The translations under genes were made by a program, and so were the position numbers. Below are positions 7,948 to 16,888 of a stretch of DNA of 64,000 nt, piece after piece (the first letter of the stretch is position 1; each line of letters begins with the position of its first letter). A model generated the notes under the pieces. The model worked only from the letters and a program-made list of their open reading frames with translations, made no database searches and was not told the DNA's origin. The stretch covers positions 1 through 64,000 of the forward strand of contig NZ_FWXH01000012.1 in assembly GCF_900176305.1 (NCBI RefSeq), read 5' to 3'. The stretch comes from Clostridium acidisoli DSM 12555. GTDB taxonomy: Bacteria; Bacillota; Clostridia; Clostridiales; Clostridiaceae.

Positions 7948-9144
7948 TCACTCTTGAGCTAAGGCGTCAATTGGACTAAGTTTTGAAGCTTTATTTGCAG
8001 GATATAGTCCAAATACAACTCCAACTGTTACGGAGAAGGCAAAAGAAGCTAATATTACGGAACCTGATAATGAAATTGCCGTATGGTTAAAGGTTTGTAA
8101 TAACTCACTTCCACCAACACCAATAATTACACCTAAAATACCCCCAATACCACTTACAAAAATTGCTTCTATTAAGAATTGCATAAGTATGGCCTTCCTT
8201 TTAGCACCTAAGGCTTTTCTTATACCAATTTCTCTAGTACGCTCCATTACTGATACAAGCATTATATTCATTATGCCAATACCACCAACTAAAAGAGAAA
8301 TACAAGCTATTCCAGCAAGTTCGTTTGTCATGGTTTGAGTTGTAGATGTTGCTGTTTGAAGCAAACTTGTTTGGTTAAATACTCTATAGTACTGATTTGT
8401 TACAGTACTTGAAGAACTTGTAGAAAGACCATATTTAGTATCTAAAAATAATTCTAGATATTCCATTGCAGTGTTTACCTTATCGGAACTAGACGCTTGA
8501 ACATAGAAGGTCTTTATTTGTGTTGTCTTTAAAAGTCTTTGAGCGGTTGTAAGTGGAAGCATTATAGTATCATCTGCAGAACCATTAGAACTAGTTCCTT
8601 GTGATTTTAATACACCAACGATATCAAAGGACACACCAGATATAGTGATTTTCTGTCCAACAACATCTGTACTGTTAAAGAGCTCAGTTGCTACATCGGT
8701 ACCTATTACTGCAGAATAGTATCTATTATCCAAATCATCTTGATTAATAAATCTACCACTTTCTACAGGTGTATTTTTAATTGTTTCATAGTTAGGTTCT
8801 ACAGCCTGCACAGTTGTTGTTGCTGTTTGATCACCACTAGAGATATTAACGTTATTTGAACTAATAGTTGGTGATATATCTTTAATACCTGGCTTTGTTT
8901 TAAGTTCATTTAATTCTTGAGTTGAAACTTCCTTTGCCTGTCCAGCTGTAATACTTACGGTTATGAGATTAGTACCCATACTTTGTATTGAATTTTGAAC
9001 TGATTTTGTACTTCCCTGTCCCATAGCAATTAAGATTATGACAGAGGCAATACCAATGATTATTCCAAGCATTGTGAGAAAAGACCGTATTTTATTAGTT
9101 ATAATTGATTTAATGGCCATTTTGAGCAATTGATAAGTTTTCAC
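7948..9144 (-). CDS. MacB-like ABC transporter permease (FtsX family)
   Basis: An integral-membrane permease of about 398 aa. It has an N-terminal transmembrane helix (FLTMLGIIIGIASVIILIAMG), an extracytoplasmic MacB periplasmic-core-like domain (about residues 45-255), and three C-terminal helices of the FtsX domain with the motif ERTREIGIRKALGAKRKAI. I chose GTG at 9144 because GGAGGTGA sits 8 nt upstream. An in-frame ATG at 9162 would include that site in the coding region. It overlaps the end of the ATPase gene and is the last gene of an adaptor-ATPase-permease operon, probably exporting peptides, antibiotics or lipid-like compounds by mechanotransmission. Substrate unknown. Confidence 0.88.
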   Translation of the reverse strand: MKTYQLLKMAIKSIITNKIRSFLTMLGIIIGIASVIILIAMGQGSTKSVQNSIQSMGTNLITVSITAGQAKEVSTQELNELKTKPGIKDISPTISSNNVNISSGDQTATTTVQAVEPNYETIKNTPVESGRFINQDDLDNRYYSAVIGTDVATELFNSTDVVGQKITISGVSFDIVGVLKSQGTSSNGSADDTIMLPLTTAQRLLKTTQIKTFYVQASSSDKVNTAMEYLELFLDTKYGLSTSSSSTVTNQYYRVFNQTSLLQTATSTTQTMTNELAGIACISLLVGGIGIMNIMLVSVMERTREIGIRKALGAKRKAILMQFLIEAIFVSGIGGILGVIIGVGGSELLQTFNHTAISLSGSVILASFAFSVTVGVVFGLYPANKASKLSPIDALAQE

Positions 9145-9823
9145 TAGTGTCACCTCCATCATCAGAAATTATATGACCATCCTTAATTTGAATTCTTCTT
9201 TCAGCTTCTGCAGCGATTGATAAATCATGTGTTATTAGAACGATGGTCCTTCCTGATTTATGAAGTTTTTGCAAAAGAGCAAGGACTTCTTTTCCTGTTT
9301 TACTGTCCAAAGCTCCAGTAGGCTCATCTGCCATAATAACAGATGGGTTAGTTGCAAGTGCACGGGCTATGGCAACCCTTTGCTGCTGACCACCAGAGAG
9401 TTCTGTTGGTTTGTGATGAATATGGGAAGCTAAACCAACTTGTTCTAATGCTGTTTGAATTCTTTCTTTTCTTTCAGCATTTCCAAGTCCTAAATAAATC
9501 AAAGGAATTTCTACATTTTCATATACATTTAATTTTGTAAGTAGATTATATCTTTGAAATATAAAACCAATTTTTTCATTTCGTATTGATGCTAATTGAT
9601 CGTCATTTAAACTTTCAACAGGTTTTCCATCGAGAAGATAACTACCTTCAGTAGGCGTATCAAGGCAACCTAAGATATTCATTAATGTGGATTTACCAGA
9701 ACCTGAGGGACCAACAATAGCAGCAAATTCACCTTCTTCGATTCTCAGAGAAACCTTATCTAAAGCATAAAGTTTCTCTTTGCCTATTTCATATATTTTA
9801 CTTAGATTTTTTATCTCTATCAT
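9110..9823 (-). CDS. MacB/LolD-type ABC transporter ATP-binding protein
   Basis: A 237-aa ATPase. Walker A is GPSGSGKST (about residues 38-46), the signature is [16 protein letters not shown], Walker B is VIMADEPTGALD, and the switch His is in LITHDLSIA. QRYNLL in the Q-loop is typical of the MacB/LolD/FtsE class, whose members pair with FtsX-type permeases. ATG follows GGAGGAAT. It lies 41 bp after the adaptor gene and its 3' end overlaps the permease start, so coupled translation is likely. Confidence 0.92.
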   Translation of the reverse strand: MIEIKNLSKIYEIGKEKLYALDKVSLRIEEGEFAAIVGPSGSGKSTLMNILGCLDTPTEGSYLLDGKPVESLNDDQLASIRNEKIGFIFQRYNLLTKLNVYENVEIPLIYLGLGNAERKERIQTALEQVGLASHIHHKPTELSGGQQQRVAIARALATNPSVIMADEPTGALDSKTGKEVLALLQKLHKSGRTIVLITHDLSIAAEAERRIQIKDGHIISDDGGDTSENLSIAQNGH

Positions 9824-9864
9824 GATTATATTCCTCCATAATTAATTTTTATGAGGCAAATAAA

Positions 9865-11235
9865 TTAATTTCCACCTTTGGAACTTTTACCACTACCGTC
9901 GCCGAAGCTGCTGCCACCTCCAAAACCACTACCGCCGCCGAAGCCACTACCGCCACCGAAGCCGCCTCTTCCACTGCCAGAAGATGTGGAGGAAGAAACA
10001 CTAGGTAATTTAACAAGTACCTTTTGACCGTCATCTAAACCGCTTGTAACTTCAACATAATTTTGATTTGAAATACCAGTTTGTATTTCTACAAGTTTTC
10101 CAGCTGATTGGGCATTCTTTCCGCCACCAGAATATGAGGAGCTTCTTTTACTGCTACCAGAATATGAACTGTTTGAACTTCCAGATCCATTTGATGAAGC
10201 TTCTAATACATATTTATTACCGTTTATAGTTTGAATTGCAGCAGAAGGTACCATTACAATGTTGTCCTTAGTTTGTACATTTATAGTAACATTTCCATTC
10301 ATTCCAAGTTTTAAACCAGTGGAATCATCAATTGTAACAACTACATTATAAGTGGTTACATTATTTGAAGTAGTACCACTATCCGGTATACTTGCTACAG
10401 TTCCTGTATATGTTTTGCCGGCAACATCAGCAAATGTTATGTTAGCTTTTTGTCCAACTTTAACCTTACTAATATCAAGTTCATCTACAGCAACTTGAAC
10501 TTGCAATTTTGTAAGATCTACAATTGTTCCAAGGGTTTTACCCGATTGAACTGTATCTCCATTTGCATTAGCTACATTTTCAAAAGTTCCACTTATTGGG
10601 GCAATTATATTATCTTTACTTAACGATGTATTATCATTGTTAAGTGTAGTTTGAGCCTGTTGAATTGTTAAATTTTGATTTGCTATATTATTGTTGTCTG
10701 TATTTGTGTCATTGGTCAATGCATTTTGAGCTGTTGTAATATCATTATTATCTTTAGCAATTGTTGCTTGGTCGATTCTTGGATTAGCTTGATCTTCAGC
10801 AAGTTGCTGATTAGCTTGGTTTATTTTAGCTTGATCAAGACTAGCATCATTAGCTTGTTTTTGCTGAAGTTGAGTGAGCTGCTGCTTAGCTTGACTAAGT
10901 TTTAATTGATCAGTTGCTACTTGACTGTTAAGGTTTGAGTCTACAACAGAACCTAAAGAGGTACCTTGCGTTATGATACTTCCTGTAGTAACTTTAAAAT
11001 TGCTTAAAGTACCGTTACCTGGAATTATTACATCACTTGTTGCTTGAGAGGATACAGCCCCGGTTCCTGTAACTGTAACATTTATAGTGCCTGTTGTAGC
11101 CTGCTCTGTAATATATCTGCTTTGTGCAGTTGAGCTAGCTTTGAATTTTGTAGCATATAAGTAGTAACCTCCACCTGCAATTACTACTAAAATTAATGCA
11201 GAAATAATTAATTTTTTTAGTGAAGCTCTATTCAT
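9865..11235 (-). CDS. MacA/HlyD-type efflux adaptor with Gly-rich tail
   Basis: A 456-aa membrane-fusion (adaptor) protein. An N-terminal signal anchor (residues 8-28) is followed by a biotinyl-lipoyl half-motif, a long Gln/Asn-rich coiled-coil hairpin (about 105-205), the second lipoyl half (DNIIAPISGTFENV), and beta-barrel and membrane-proximal domains. Two low-complexity insertions stand out: a Ser/Gly segment near 350-375, and a C-terminal tail of repeated FGGGSG units (about 425-450) encoded by imperfect 18-bp repeats that are GC-richer than the rest. It starts at ATG behind AGGAGGAAT and is first in the operon. In a Gram-positive cell it would connect the exporter to the wall space. The tail's role is unknown. 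Confidence 0.87.
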   Translation of the reverse strand: MNRASLKKLIISALILVVIAGGGYYLYATKFKASSTAQSRYITEQATTGTINVTVTGTGAVSSQATSDVIIPGNGTLSNFKVTTGSIITQGTSLGSVVDSNLNSQVATDQLKLSQAKQQLTQLQQKQANDASLDQAKINQANQQLAEDQANPRIDQATIAKDNNDITTAQNALTNDTNTDNNNIANQNLTIQQAQTTLNNDNTSLSKDNIIAPISGTFENVANANGDTVQSGKTLGTIVDLTKLQVQVAVDELDISKVKVGQKANITFADVAGKTYTGTVASIPDSGTTSNNVTTYNVVVTIDDSTGLKLGMNGNVTINVQTKDNIVMVPSAAIQTINGNKYVLEASSNGSGSSNSSYSGSSKRSSSYSGGGKNAQSAGKLVEIQTGISNQNYVEVTSGLDDGQKVLVKLPSVSSSTSSGSGRGGFGGGSGFGGGSGFGGGSSFGDGSGKSSKGGN

Positions 11236-11456
11236 TTTAAATTCCTCCTAAGATTTAGTTTCTATTTTAAAAGCTAATTGATGATTTCCAATGTGTTAAG
11301 GTTTAGTTACATAATATAGGGACTTTGTTACAGTTTCATGGCAAGATTGTAAATAATAAAGTTAAGAGGTTAGAAAGTGTAACGATTTAATGTAATATGT
11401 TTAATTACAGTAAATTAAGTTATAATATTTATATATAATAATTTAAAAGGGGACTG

Positions 11457-11924
11457 GTGAATATGTATAGTGCATATTATAATTCTCCCATTGGGGTAAT
11501 ACAGATTAAAGGTTCAGATAAAGGAATTGAGGAATTAAACTTTTTAAATGAAAATGACAAAGTATATGAAACTGATAAGCTAGATGACAATATGCTTTTG
11601 TGTATAAAAGAACTTAATGAATATTTTACAAATAGAAGAAAGAATTTTACAGTTAAATTAAATATTAAAGGCACGGAATTCCAGAAAAAGGTTTGGAATG
11701 AGCTTCTAAAAATACCTTATGGTGAATGTAGATCGTACAAAGATATTGCAACTCAAGTTGGAAATTCAAAAGCAGCAAGGGCTGTAGGACTAGCAAATAA
11801 TAAAAATAAGATAGCTATAATAATTCCATGCCATAGAGTAATAGGGGCATCAGGAAAACTTATAGGATATGCTGGTGGAGTTGATAAAAAAGAATATTTA
11901 ATAAACCTTGAAAAATTAACATAA
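11457..11924 (+). CDS. ogt: Methylated-DNA-[protein]-cysteine S-methyltransferase
   Basis: A 155-aa suicide repair enzyme that transfers the methyl group from O6-methylguanine to its own cysteine. The active site IIPCHRVIGASG is intact, as are FQKKVWNELLKIPYGECRSY and the DNA-binding helix motif NSKAARAVGLANNKNKI. The length suits an Ogt-type protein. The first possible start is GTG at 11457, 4 nt after AGGGG; ATG at 11463 (MYSAYYNSPIG) is equally possible. It stands alone between a divergent exporter operon and the fatty acid operon. Confidence 0.93.
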   Translation: MNMYSAYYNSPIGVIQIKGSDKGIEELNFLNENDKVYETDKLDDNMLLCIKELNEYFTNRRKNFTVKLNIKGTEFQKKVWNELLKIPYGECRSYKDIATQVGNSKAARAVGLANNKNKIAIIIPCHRVIGASGKLIGYAGGVDKKEYLINLEKLT

Positions 11925-11946
11925 ATGTAAATAAATAAGAAATTTC

Positions 11947-12003
11947 TTGACTAAAATAATAAATTTATATATACTTTGATTATCAAAATATTTGATTATG
12001 AAT
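11947..12003 (+). promoter_or_regulatory. Fatty acid operon promoter with FabT-type operator
   Basis: A -35 TTGACT (11947-11952) and -10 TATACT (11970-11975) are spaced 17 bp apart. TTTGATTATCAAA (11975-11987), a perfect 13-bp palindrome, starts at the last base of the -10. It equals the core of the FabT operator described in streptococci. A second, imperfect copy, TTTGATTATGAA (11991-12002), follows. A MarR/FabT-like gene is the second gene of the operon, so feedback repression by FabT bound to acyl-ACP is the natural inference. Confidence 0.8.
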
Positions 12004-12040
12004 ATAAAATTTAATATAAATAGAAAAGGAAGAGATAATT

Positions 12041-13114
12041 ATGAGAATACCTCCGTTGGTAATAGGAGATTTAAAAGCAGAAATTCCCATAGTTCAAGGA
12101 GGTATGGGTGTAGGTATATCCCGCTCACGTCTTGCAGGTGCTGTTGCAAATTGTAAGGGAGTAGGGATTATTTCATCTGTACAAATTGGTTTTGATGAGC
12201 CTGATTTCGATACGAATACAGAAGAAGCAAATGAAAGGGCCCTAAGAAAACATATACGAAAAGCAAAAGAGATAAGTCCAAATGGAATAATTGGCTTAAA
12301 CATTATGGTTGCAGTAAATAATTATAATACCACAGCTAAAATTGCGGTAGAAGAGGGCATAGATATTATAATTTCAGGCGCAGGTCTGCCAATGACATTG
12401 CCAGGACTTGTAGAAGGTTCTAAAACTAAGATTGCACCTATAGTATCATCAGGGAAAGCAGCAAAGGTTATATGTAAGATGTGGGATAAAAAGCATAATC
12501 GTATACCTGATTTAGTTGTGGTTGAGGGACCAGAGGCAGGGGGACATCTTGGATATTCACTTGACGAACTAAAGGATGGAAAATTGAAGTTACTTCAAAT
12601 AGTTAAGGATGTTATTGAGGCAGTAAAACCTTTTGAAGAAAAACATAATAAAAAAATACCTGTTATTGCAGCAGGTGGAATATATACAGGTGAAGAAATT
12701 GCAGAATGTTTAAAAGTTGGTGCAGCAGGTGTTCAAATGGCAACTAGATTTATTGCCACTGAGGAATGTGATGCAAGCTTAGAATATAAAATGGAATACT
12801 TAAAGTGCAAAAAAGAAGATATAGAGATTGTTGTAAGTCCAGTAGGAATGCCAGGAAGAGCTATTAAAAACACATTTATCAATAGAATAAAGCAGAATAA
12901 TGAAAAAATAGATAAATGTTACAACTGTTTGAAGCCATGTAATCCTAAGGATACTCCATATTGTATATCCAAAGCATTGATAAATTCAGTCAAAGGAAAT
13001 GTTAATGATGGACTTCTTTTTACGGGTGCTAATGGATATAGGTTAGATAAAATTGTAAAAGTAAAAGAGCTTATTGATGAACTTGTAAGCGATTGTGAAA
13101 AGGCACTTGAATAG
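12041..13114 (+). CDS. Nitronate monooxygenase/FabK-like FMN enzyme
   Basis: A 357-aa TIM-barrel flavoprotein of the nitronate monooxygenase (2-nitropropane dioxygenase) family. PIVQGGMGVGISRSRLAGAV is the N-terminal FMN-binding strand, EGPEAGGHLGY the phosphate/His region and PVIAAGGIYTGEEI the second phosphate loop. It extends beyond the 312-aa FabK downstream with a C-terminal Cys-rich segment (CYNCLKPCNPKDTPYC) that could hold a metal. It is the first gene after the FabT-regulated promoter, as in the C. acetobutylicum locus. It could be a second enoyl reductase, a nitroalkane oxidase or an FMN reductase. The annotation reflects family, not proven substrate. Confidence 0.82.
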   Translation: MRIPPLVIGDLKAEIPIVQGGMGVGISRSRLAGAVANCKGVGIISSVQIGFDEPDFDTNTEEANERALRKHIRKAKEISPNGIIGLNIMVAVNNYNTTAKIAVEEGIDIIISGAGLPMTLPGLVEGSKTKIAPIVSSGKAAKVICKMWDKKHNRIPDLVVVEGPEAGGHLGYSLDELKDGKLKLLQIVKDVIEAVKPFEEKHNKKIPVIAAGGIYTGEEIAECLKVGAAGVQMATRFIATEECDASLEYKMEYLKCKKEDIEIVVSPVGMPGRAIKNTFINRIKQNNEKIDKCYNCLKPCNPKDTPYCISKALINSVKGNVNDGLLFTGANGYRLDKIVKVKELIDELVSDCEKALE

Positions 13115-13158
13115 TTCAAGTAAATACAAGTATATCTTGTTTAAGAGCGGTGATATAA

Positions 13159-13626
13159 GTGGATAGGGCTTTAGCTGTAATGAATGAATTAATGGTAGAT
13201 ATCTTTAATGATATTTTGACAATAGAACAGTCTGCATTAAGAGCGGGTTCCTTTAATGACTTATCTGTAACTGAAATACATACTATTGAAGCTATCGGAA
13301 TGTATGTTCCTAGAAATATGTCTGAAGTAGCTGGAGATCTTAATATTACAGTAGGAACACTCACAATAGCTATTGGAAATTTGGTTAAAAAAGGTTATGT
13401 CGAGAGAAAGAGATCAGATGAAGATAGAAGAGTTGTTAAGATTGCTTTAACTAAGAGAGGAAAGCTTGCATATAGGATTCATGCGAAATTTCATAGAGAT
13501 ATGATTAAAGAGACTACAAATGGTTTAAATGAAGAAGAAAAAAATATCTTAGTAAATTCTTTGGAAAAACTTAACATATTTCTCAAAGAAAAATATAAGC
13601 TTAAAACAAGGGCTAATAGGGAGTGA
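13159..13626 (+). CDS. fabT: FabT-like MarR-family repressor of fatty acid synthesis
   Basis: A 155-aa winged-helix protein. HTIEAIGMYVPRNMSEVAG leads into the recognition helix NITVGTLTIAIGNLVKKGY, and RKRSDEDRRVVKIALTKRG is the wing. Position inside the fab operon before fabH is typical of FabT. GTG at 13159 is supported by GGTGAT. A perfect FabT-like palindrome overlaps the operon promoter at 11975-11987. A separate dyad, ACAAG-TATAT-CTTGT (13126-13140), sits just upstream of this start; its meaning is unknown. FabT of streptococci uses long acyl-ACP as corepressor, and the same is inferred here. Confidence 0.85.
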   Translation: MDRALAVMNELMVDIFNDILTIEQSALRAGSFNDLSVTEIHTIEAIGMYVPRNMSEVAGDLNITVGTLTIAIGNLVKKGYVERKRSDEDRRVVKIALTKRGKLAYRIHAKFHRDMIKETTNGLNEEEKNILVNSLEKLNIFLKEKYKLKTRANRE

Positions 13627-13630
13627 TTAT

Positions 13631-14602
13631 GTGAATAATGTTAAGATAATAGGGGTTGGAAGTTATGCACCAGAAAGAGTAGTGACTAATTTTGAACTTT
13701 CAGAAATAGTGGATACTAGTGATGAGTGGATTTCTTCAAGAACTGGTATAAAGGAAAGACGAATAACAGAAGGAGAGAACACCTCAAGTTTAGCAGCTAA
13801 GGCAGCATTAGGAGCCATAAAAGATGCAAAAATAGATCCTTTAGAATTAGACCTAATAATTCTTGCTACAACATCACCAGATTCATTTACACCATCTACT
13901 GCATGTTTAGTTCAAGCAATTATAGGTGCAGATAATGCTACATGTTTTGATATTGGAGCAGCCTGTTCAGGATTTATATATGGACTAAACGTAGCTACAC
14001 AATTTATAAAAACTGGAGCAGCAAAAACAGTACTTGTTATTGGAGCAGAAGTTCTTTCAAAGATACTTGATTGGGAGGATAGATCAACTTGTGTGCTTTT
14101 TGGAGATGGTGCAGGTGCTGCCATATTAAAAAGAAGTGAAACTAACGGAATATTATCAATATTTACTGGATCAGACGGTAAAGGTGCAGAGTTTTTGGAG
14201 TGTCCTGCAGTAAGTGTTAAAAATCCATTTGTCACCAAAAATCATGAAAAAACAGAAGTAATATCTATGAATGGAAAAGAAGTATTTAGATTTGCGGTTA
14301 AAGCAATGCCTACAGGTATTGAAGAAGTATTAAAAGATAGTCCATATACCATAGATGATATTAAATATATTGTTCCACACCAAGCAAATATGAGAATTAT
14401 AGAGCACGTGGCTAAAAAACTTAATATTGACAGTAGTAAGTTTTTTATAAACTTAGATAGATATGGCAATACATCTGCTGCAACCATACCCATTGCACTA
14501 GATGAAATGTCAAAGGCAGGCTTGCTAGAAAGCGGCGATAAAATTATAATTATTGGCTTTGGTGGAGGATTAACTTTTGGATCCGCACTTATTGAATGGT
14601 AA
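13631..14602 (+). CDS. fabH: 3-oxoacyl-ACP synthase III
   Basis: A 323-aa condensing enzyme that starts fatty acid synthesis by joining acetyl-CoA (or a branched acyl-CoA) to malonyl-ACP. The catalytic triad is visible: Cys112 in FDIGAACSGFIYG, His in VPHQANMRI and Asn in YGNTSAATIP. Length and C-terminal IIIGFGGGLTFG are canonical. It starts at GTG 13631, 5 nt after the fabT stop and just past GGGAGTGAT, so the two are translationally coupled. Confidence 0.96.
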   Translation: MNNVKIIGVGSYAPERVVTNFELSEIVDTSDEWISSRTGIKERRITEGENTSSLAAKAALGAIKDAKIDPLELDLIILATTSPDSFTPSTACLVQAIIGADNATCFDIGAACSGFIYGLNVATQFIKTGAAKTVLVIGAEVLSKILDWEDRSTCVLFGDGAGAAILKRSETNGILSIFTGSDGKGAEFLECPAVSVKNPFVTKNHEKTEVISMNGKEVFRFAVKAMPTGIEEVLKDSPYTIDDIKYIVPHQANMRIIEHVAKKLNIDSSKFFINLDRYGNTSAATIPIALDEMSKAGLLESGDKIIIIGFGGGLTFGSALIEW

Positions 14603-14631
14603 TATATATAAAATTATAGGAGTATGTTGGT

Positions 14632-14862
14632 ATGATATTTGAAACAGTAAAGCGCATTACAGCGGAACAGTTAAATGTTGATGAAAATACTATAAAAATG
14701 TACACAGCTTTTAACAGAGATTTGGAGGCAGATTCTTTAGATCTTTTTCAGATAATAATGGAAATTGAAGATGAGTTCAATATTCAAATTGAAGACACTG
14801 ATGATATAATTACTGTTGAAGATGCAGTTAAATTTATAAAAGACAGAATTAAACAGGAATAA
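14632..14862 (+). CDS. acpP: Acyl carrier protein
   Basis: A 76-aa acidic four-helix carrier. The phosphopantetheine attachment Ser35 lies in LEADSLDLFQ, the DSL motif. It carries growing acyl chains between the Fab enzymes in the cytoplasm. ATG follows TAGGAGTATG. A 104-bp gap with a short imperfect dyad separates it from fabK, the longest gap within the fab part of the operon. Confidence 0.95.
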   Translation: MIFETVKRITAEQLNVDENTIKMYTAFNRDLEADSLDLFQIIMEIEDEFNIQIEDTDDIITVEDAVKFIKDRIKQE

Positions 14863-14966
14863 TTAACTAGGGTCAGATTAAAGGAGTAAATGGATTTAAA
14901 ATATACATTACTGATTGATCTGGCCTGTAGATATTTTAAGGATAAGAAAACTATTAGGAGGTTATT

Positions 14967-15905
14967 ATGATTAAATCCATAATTTGCGAAATGACAGGAA
15001 TAAAATACCCCATTATACAAGGTGGAATGGCTTGGATAGCTGATAGCTCACTTGCAGCAGCAGTGTCTAATGCAGGAGGTCTAGGAATAATAGCAGCTGC
15101 TAATGCACCTGTGGACTATATAAGAGATGAAATAAGAAAAACCCAAAAATTAACAGATAAACCTTTTGGAGTTAATATAATGTTATTAAGCGATAATGCT
15201 GAAGAGGTAGCAAAAATGGTCTGTGAAGAAGGCGTTAAAGTTGTTACAACAGGTGCCGGCAATCCAGGAAAATACATAGAAATGTGGAAAGAACATGATA
15301 TTAAGGTTATTCCAGTAGTTGCATCAGTTGCCCTTGCAAAAAGAATGGAGAGAAGTGGTGTAGATGCAGTTATAGCAGAAGGCTGTGAATCAGGTGGCCA
15401 TGTTGGGGAACTTACTACAATGACACTGGTACCTCAAGTTGTTGATGCAGTAAATATTCCAGTAATTGCAGCTGGTGGTGTAGGTGATGGAAGAGGAATA
15501 GCAGCGGCACTTATGCTTGGAGCAGTAGGAGTTCAAGTAGGAACTAGATTTTTAGTAGCAAATGAATGTACGGTTCATGAAAAATATAAAGAAAAAGTAA
15601 TAAAAGCTAAAGATATTGATTCTGTGGTAACAGGAAGACCTACAGGCCATCCTGTTAGAGTGTTAAGAAATAAACTTACAAGAAAATTTCAGATTTTAGA
15701 AAAAGAGGGAGCAGCTGCTGAAAAGTTTGAGGAATTAGGCAGGGGGGCTCTTCCAAAAGCAGTAAAAGAAGGCGATACAGATAATGGATCAGTTATGGCC
15801 GGACAAATTGCAGGTCTTGTATGTAAAACTCAAAGTTGTGAAGAAATTATAAAGGAAATGTTCAGTGAAGCAGAAAACTTATTAAGTACTAAAATATTAG
15901 TATAA
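14967..15905 (+). CDS. fabK: Enoyl-ACP reductase II (FMN-dependent FabK)
   Basis: A 312-aa FMN/NAD(P)H enoyl-ACP reductase. PIIQGGMAWIADSSLAAAVS at the N-terminus, AEGCESGGHVGELTTM and PVIAAGGVGDGRGIAAAL match FabK. It reduces trans-2-enoyl-ACP in each elongation cycle and replaces the triclosan-sensitive FabI. The start is ATG behind TTAGGAGG. It belongs to the same superfamily as the first gene of the operon, but here the short form, without the Cys-rich tail, is followed directly by fabD. Confidence 0.94.
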   Translation: MIKSIICEMTGIKYPIIQGGMAWIADSSLAAAVSNAGGLGIIAAANAPVDYIRDEIRKTQKLTDKPFGVNIMLLSDNAEEVAKMVCEEGVKVVTTGAGNPGKYIEMWKEHDIKVIPVVASVALAKRMERSGVDAVIAEGCESGGHVGELTTMTLVPQVVDAVNIPVIAAGGVGDGRGIAAALMLGAVGVQVGTRFLVANECTVHEKYKEKVIKAKDIDSVVTGRPTGHPVRVLRNKLTRKFQILEKEGAAAEKFEELGRGALPKAVKEGDTDNGSVMAGQIAGLVCKTQSCEEIIKEMFSEAENLLSTKILV

Positions 15906-15932
15906 TTTAAAGACTATGGAGTGAGAAACAGT

Positions 15933-16865
15933 ATGGGAAAGATAGCATTTTTATTTTCTGGTCAAGGTGCCCAGTACGTTGGTATGGGAAAAGAATTATT
16001 TGAAAATTGTAAAGTGAGTAGAGAAACTTTTGAAGAGGCAGATGATGTACTAGGGTTTAAGATAAGTAAGCTTTGTTTTGAAGGAAGTAAAGAGGAACTA
16101 GATAAGACAGAGAACACTCAGCCTGCTATTTTGGCTACAAGTATAGCTGCACTTAAGGCTTTAGAAGAGAATGGAATTAAAGCTGATTTAGCGGCGGGAT
16201 TAAGTCTTGGAGAATATACAGCTCTTGTTTATAGTGGGATTTTTAAGTTTAGTGATGCAGTTAAACTAGTTAAAAAAAGAGGAAAGTTTATGCAAGAAGC
16301 TGTACCTATGGGAGAAGGTGCCATGGCAGCAGTTATAGGGTTAGATGGTGATAAGGTTAAAGATGTATGTAAAAAAGCAAGTGAATTTGGAATTATAGAA
16401 CCATCAAACTTTAATTGCCCAGGACAGATAGCTGTGGCAGGAGAGGTTTTAGCTGTAGAGAAGGCAATAGACATAGCAAAAGAAGCAGGAGCTAGAAAAG
16501 TAGTAATGCTTCAAGTAAGCGGACCATTTCATACTTCAATGTTAAAACCAGCTTCAGATAAATTAAAAACAGAACTTGAACAAGTGGAAATAAATGATTT
16601 TAATGTTCCAGTCATAACAAATGTTACTGGAGATTATATTAAATCTAAAGATGATGTAAAACAACTATTACAAAAACAAGTTATGAGTTCAGTGCTTTGG
16701 GAAGATACTATAAAAAGAATGATAGCTGATGGAGTAGATACTTTTGTAGAAATAGGACCAGGCAAAACTTTGAGTGGTTTTGTAAAAAAAGTAGATAGAA
16801 GTTTAAGGATATTTAATGTAGAAGATTTAAACAGTTTAAATAAATGTGTAGAAGGATTAAAATAG
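15933..16865 (+). CDS. fabD: Malonyl-CoA:ACP transacylase
   Basis: About 310 aa. It moves malonyl from CoA to ACP. Nucleophile Ser91 is in AGLSLGEYTALV, the substrate Arg in KKRGKFMQEA and the catalytic His in GPFHTSML. I place the start at ATG 15933 (MGKIAFLFSGQGAQ), which aligns with the family and has GGAG upstream. A GTG at 15921 in the same frame would add four residues and use up that site. Confidence 0.95.
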   Translation: MGKIAFLFSGQGAQYVGMGKELFENCKVSRETFEEADDVLGFKISKLCFEGSKEELDKTENTQPAILATSIAALKALEENGIKADLAAGLSLGEYTALVYSGIFKFSDAVKLVKKRGKFMQEAVPMGEGAMAAVIGLDGDKVKDVCKKASEFGIIEPSNFNCPGQIAVAGEVLAVEKAIDIAKEAGARKVVMLQVSGPFHTSMLKPASDKLKTELEQVEINDFNVPVITNVTGDYIKSKDDVKQLLQKQVMSSVLWEDTIKRMIADGVDTFVEIGPGKTLSGFVKKVDRSLRIFNVEDLNSLNKCVEGLK

Positions 16866-16888
16866 TATAAATAAGGAGATGAGAATAC

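Noticed and set aside
9849-10034. 61-aa Ala/Val-rich frame at the adaptor C-terminus
   Set aside because: It is an alternate-frame reading of the Gly-rich repeat on the same strand.
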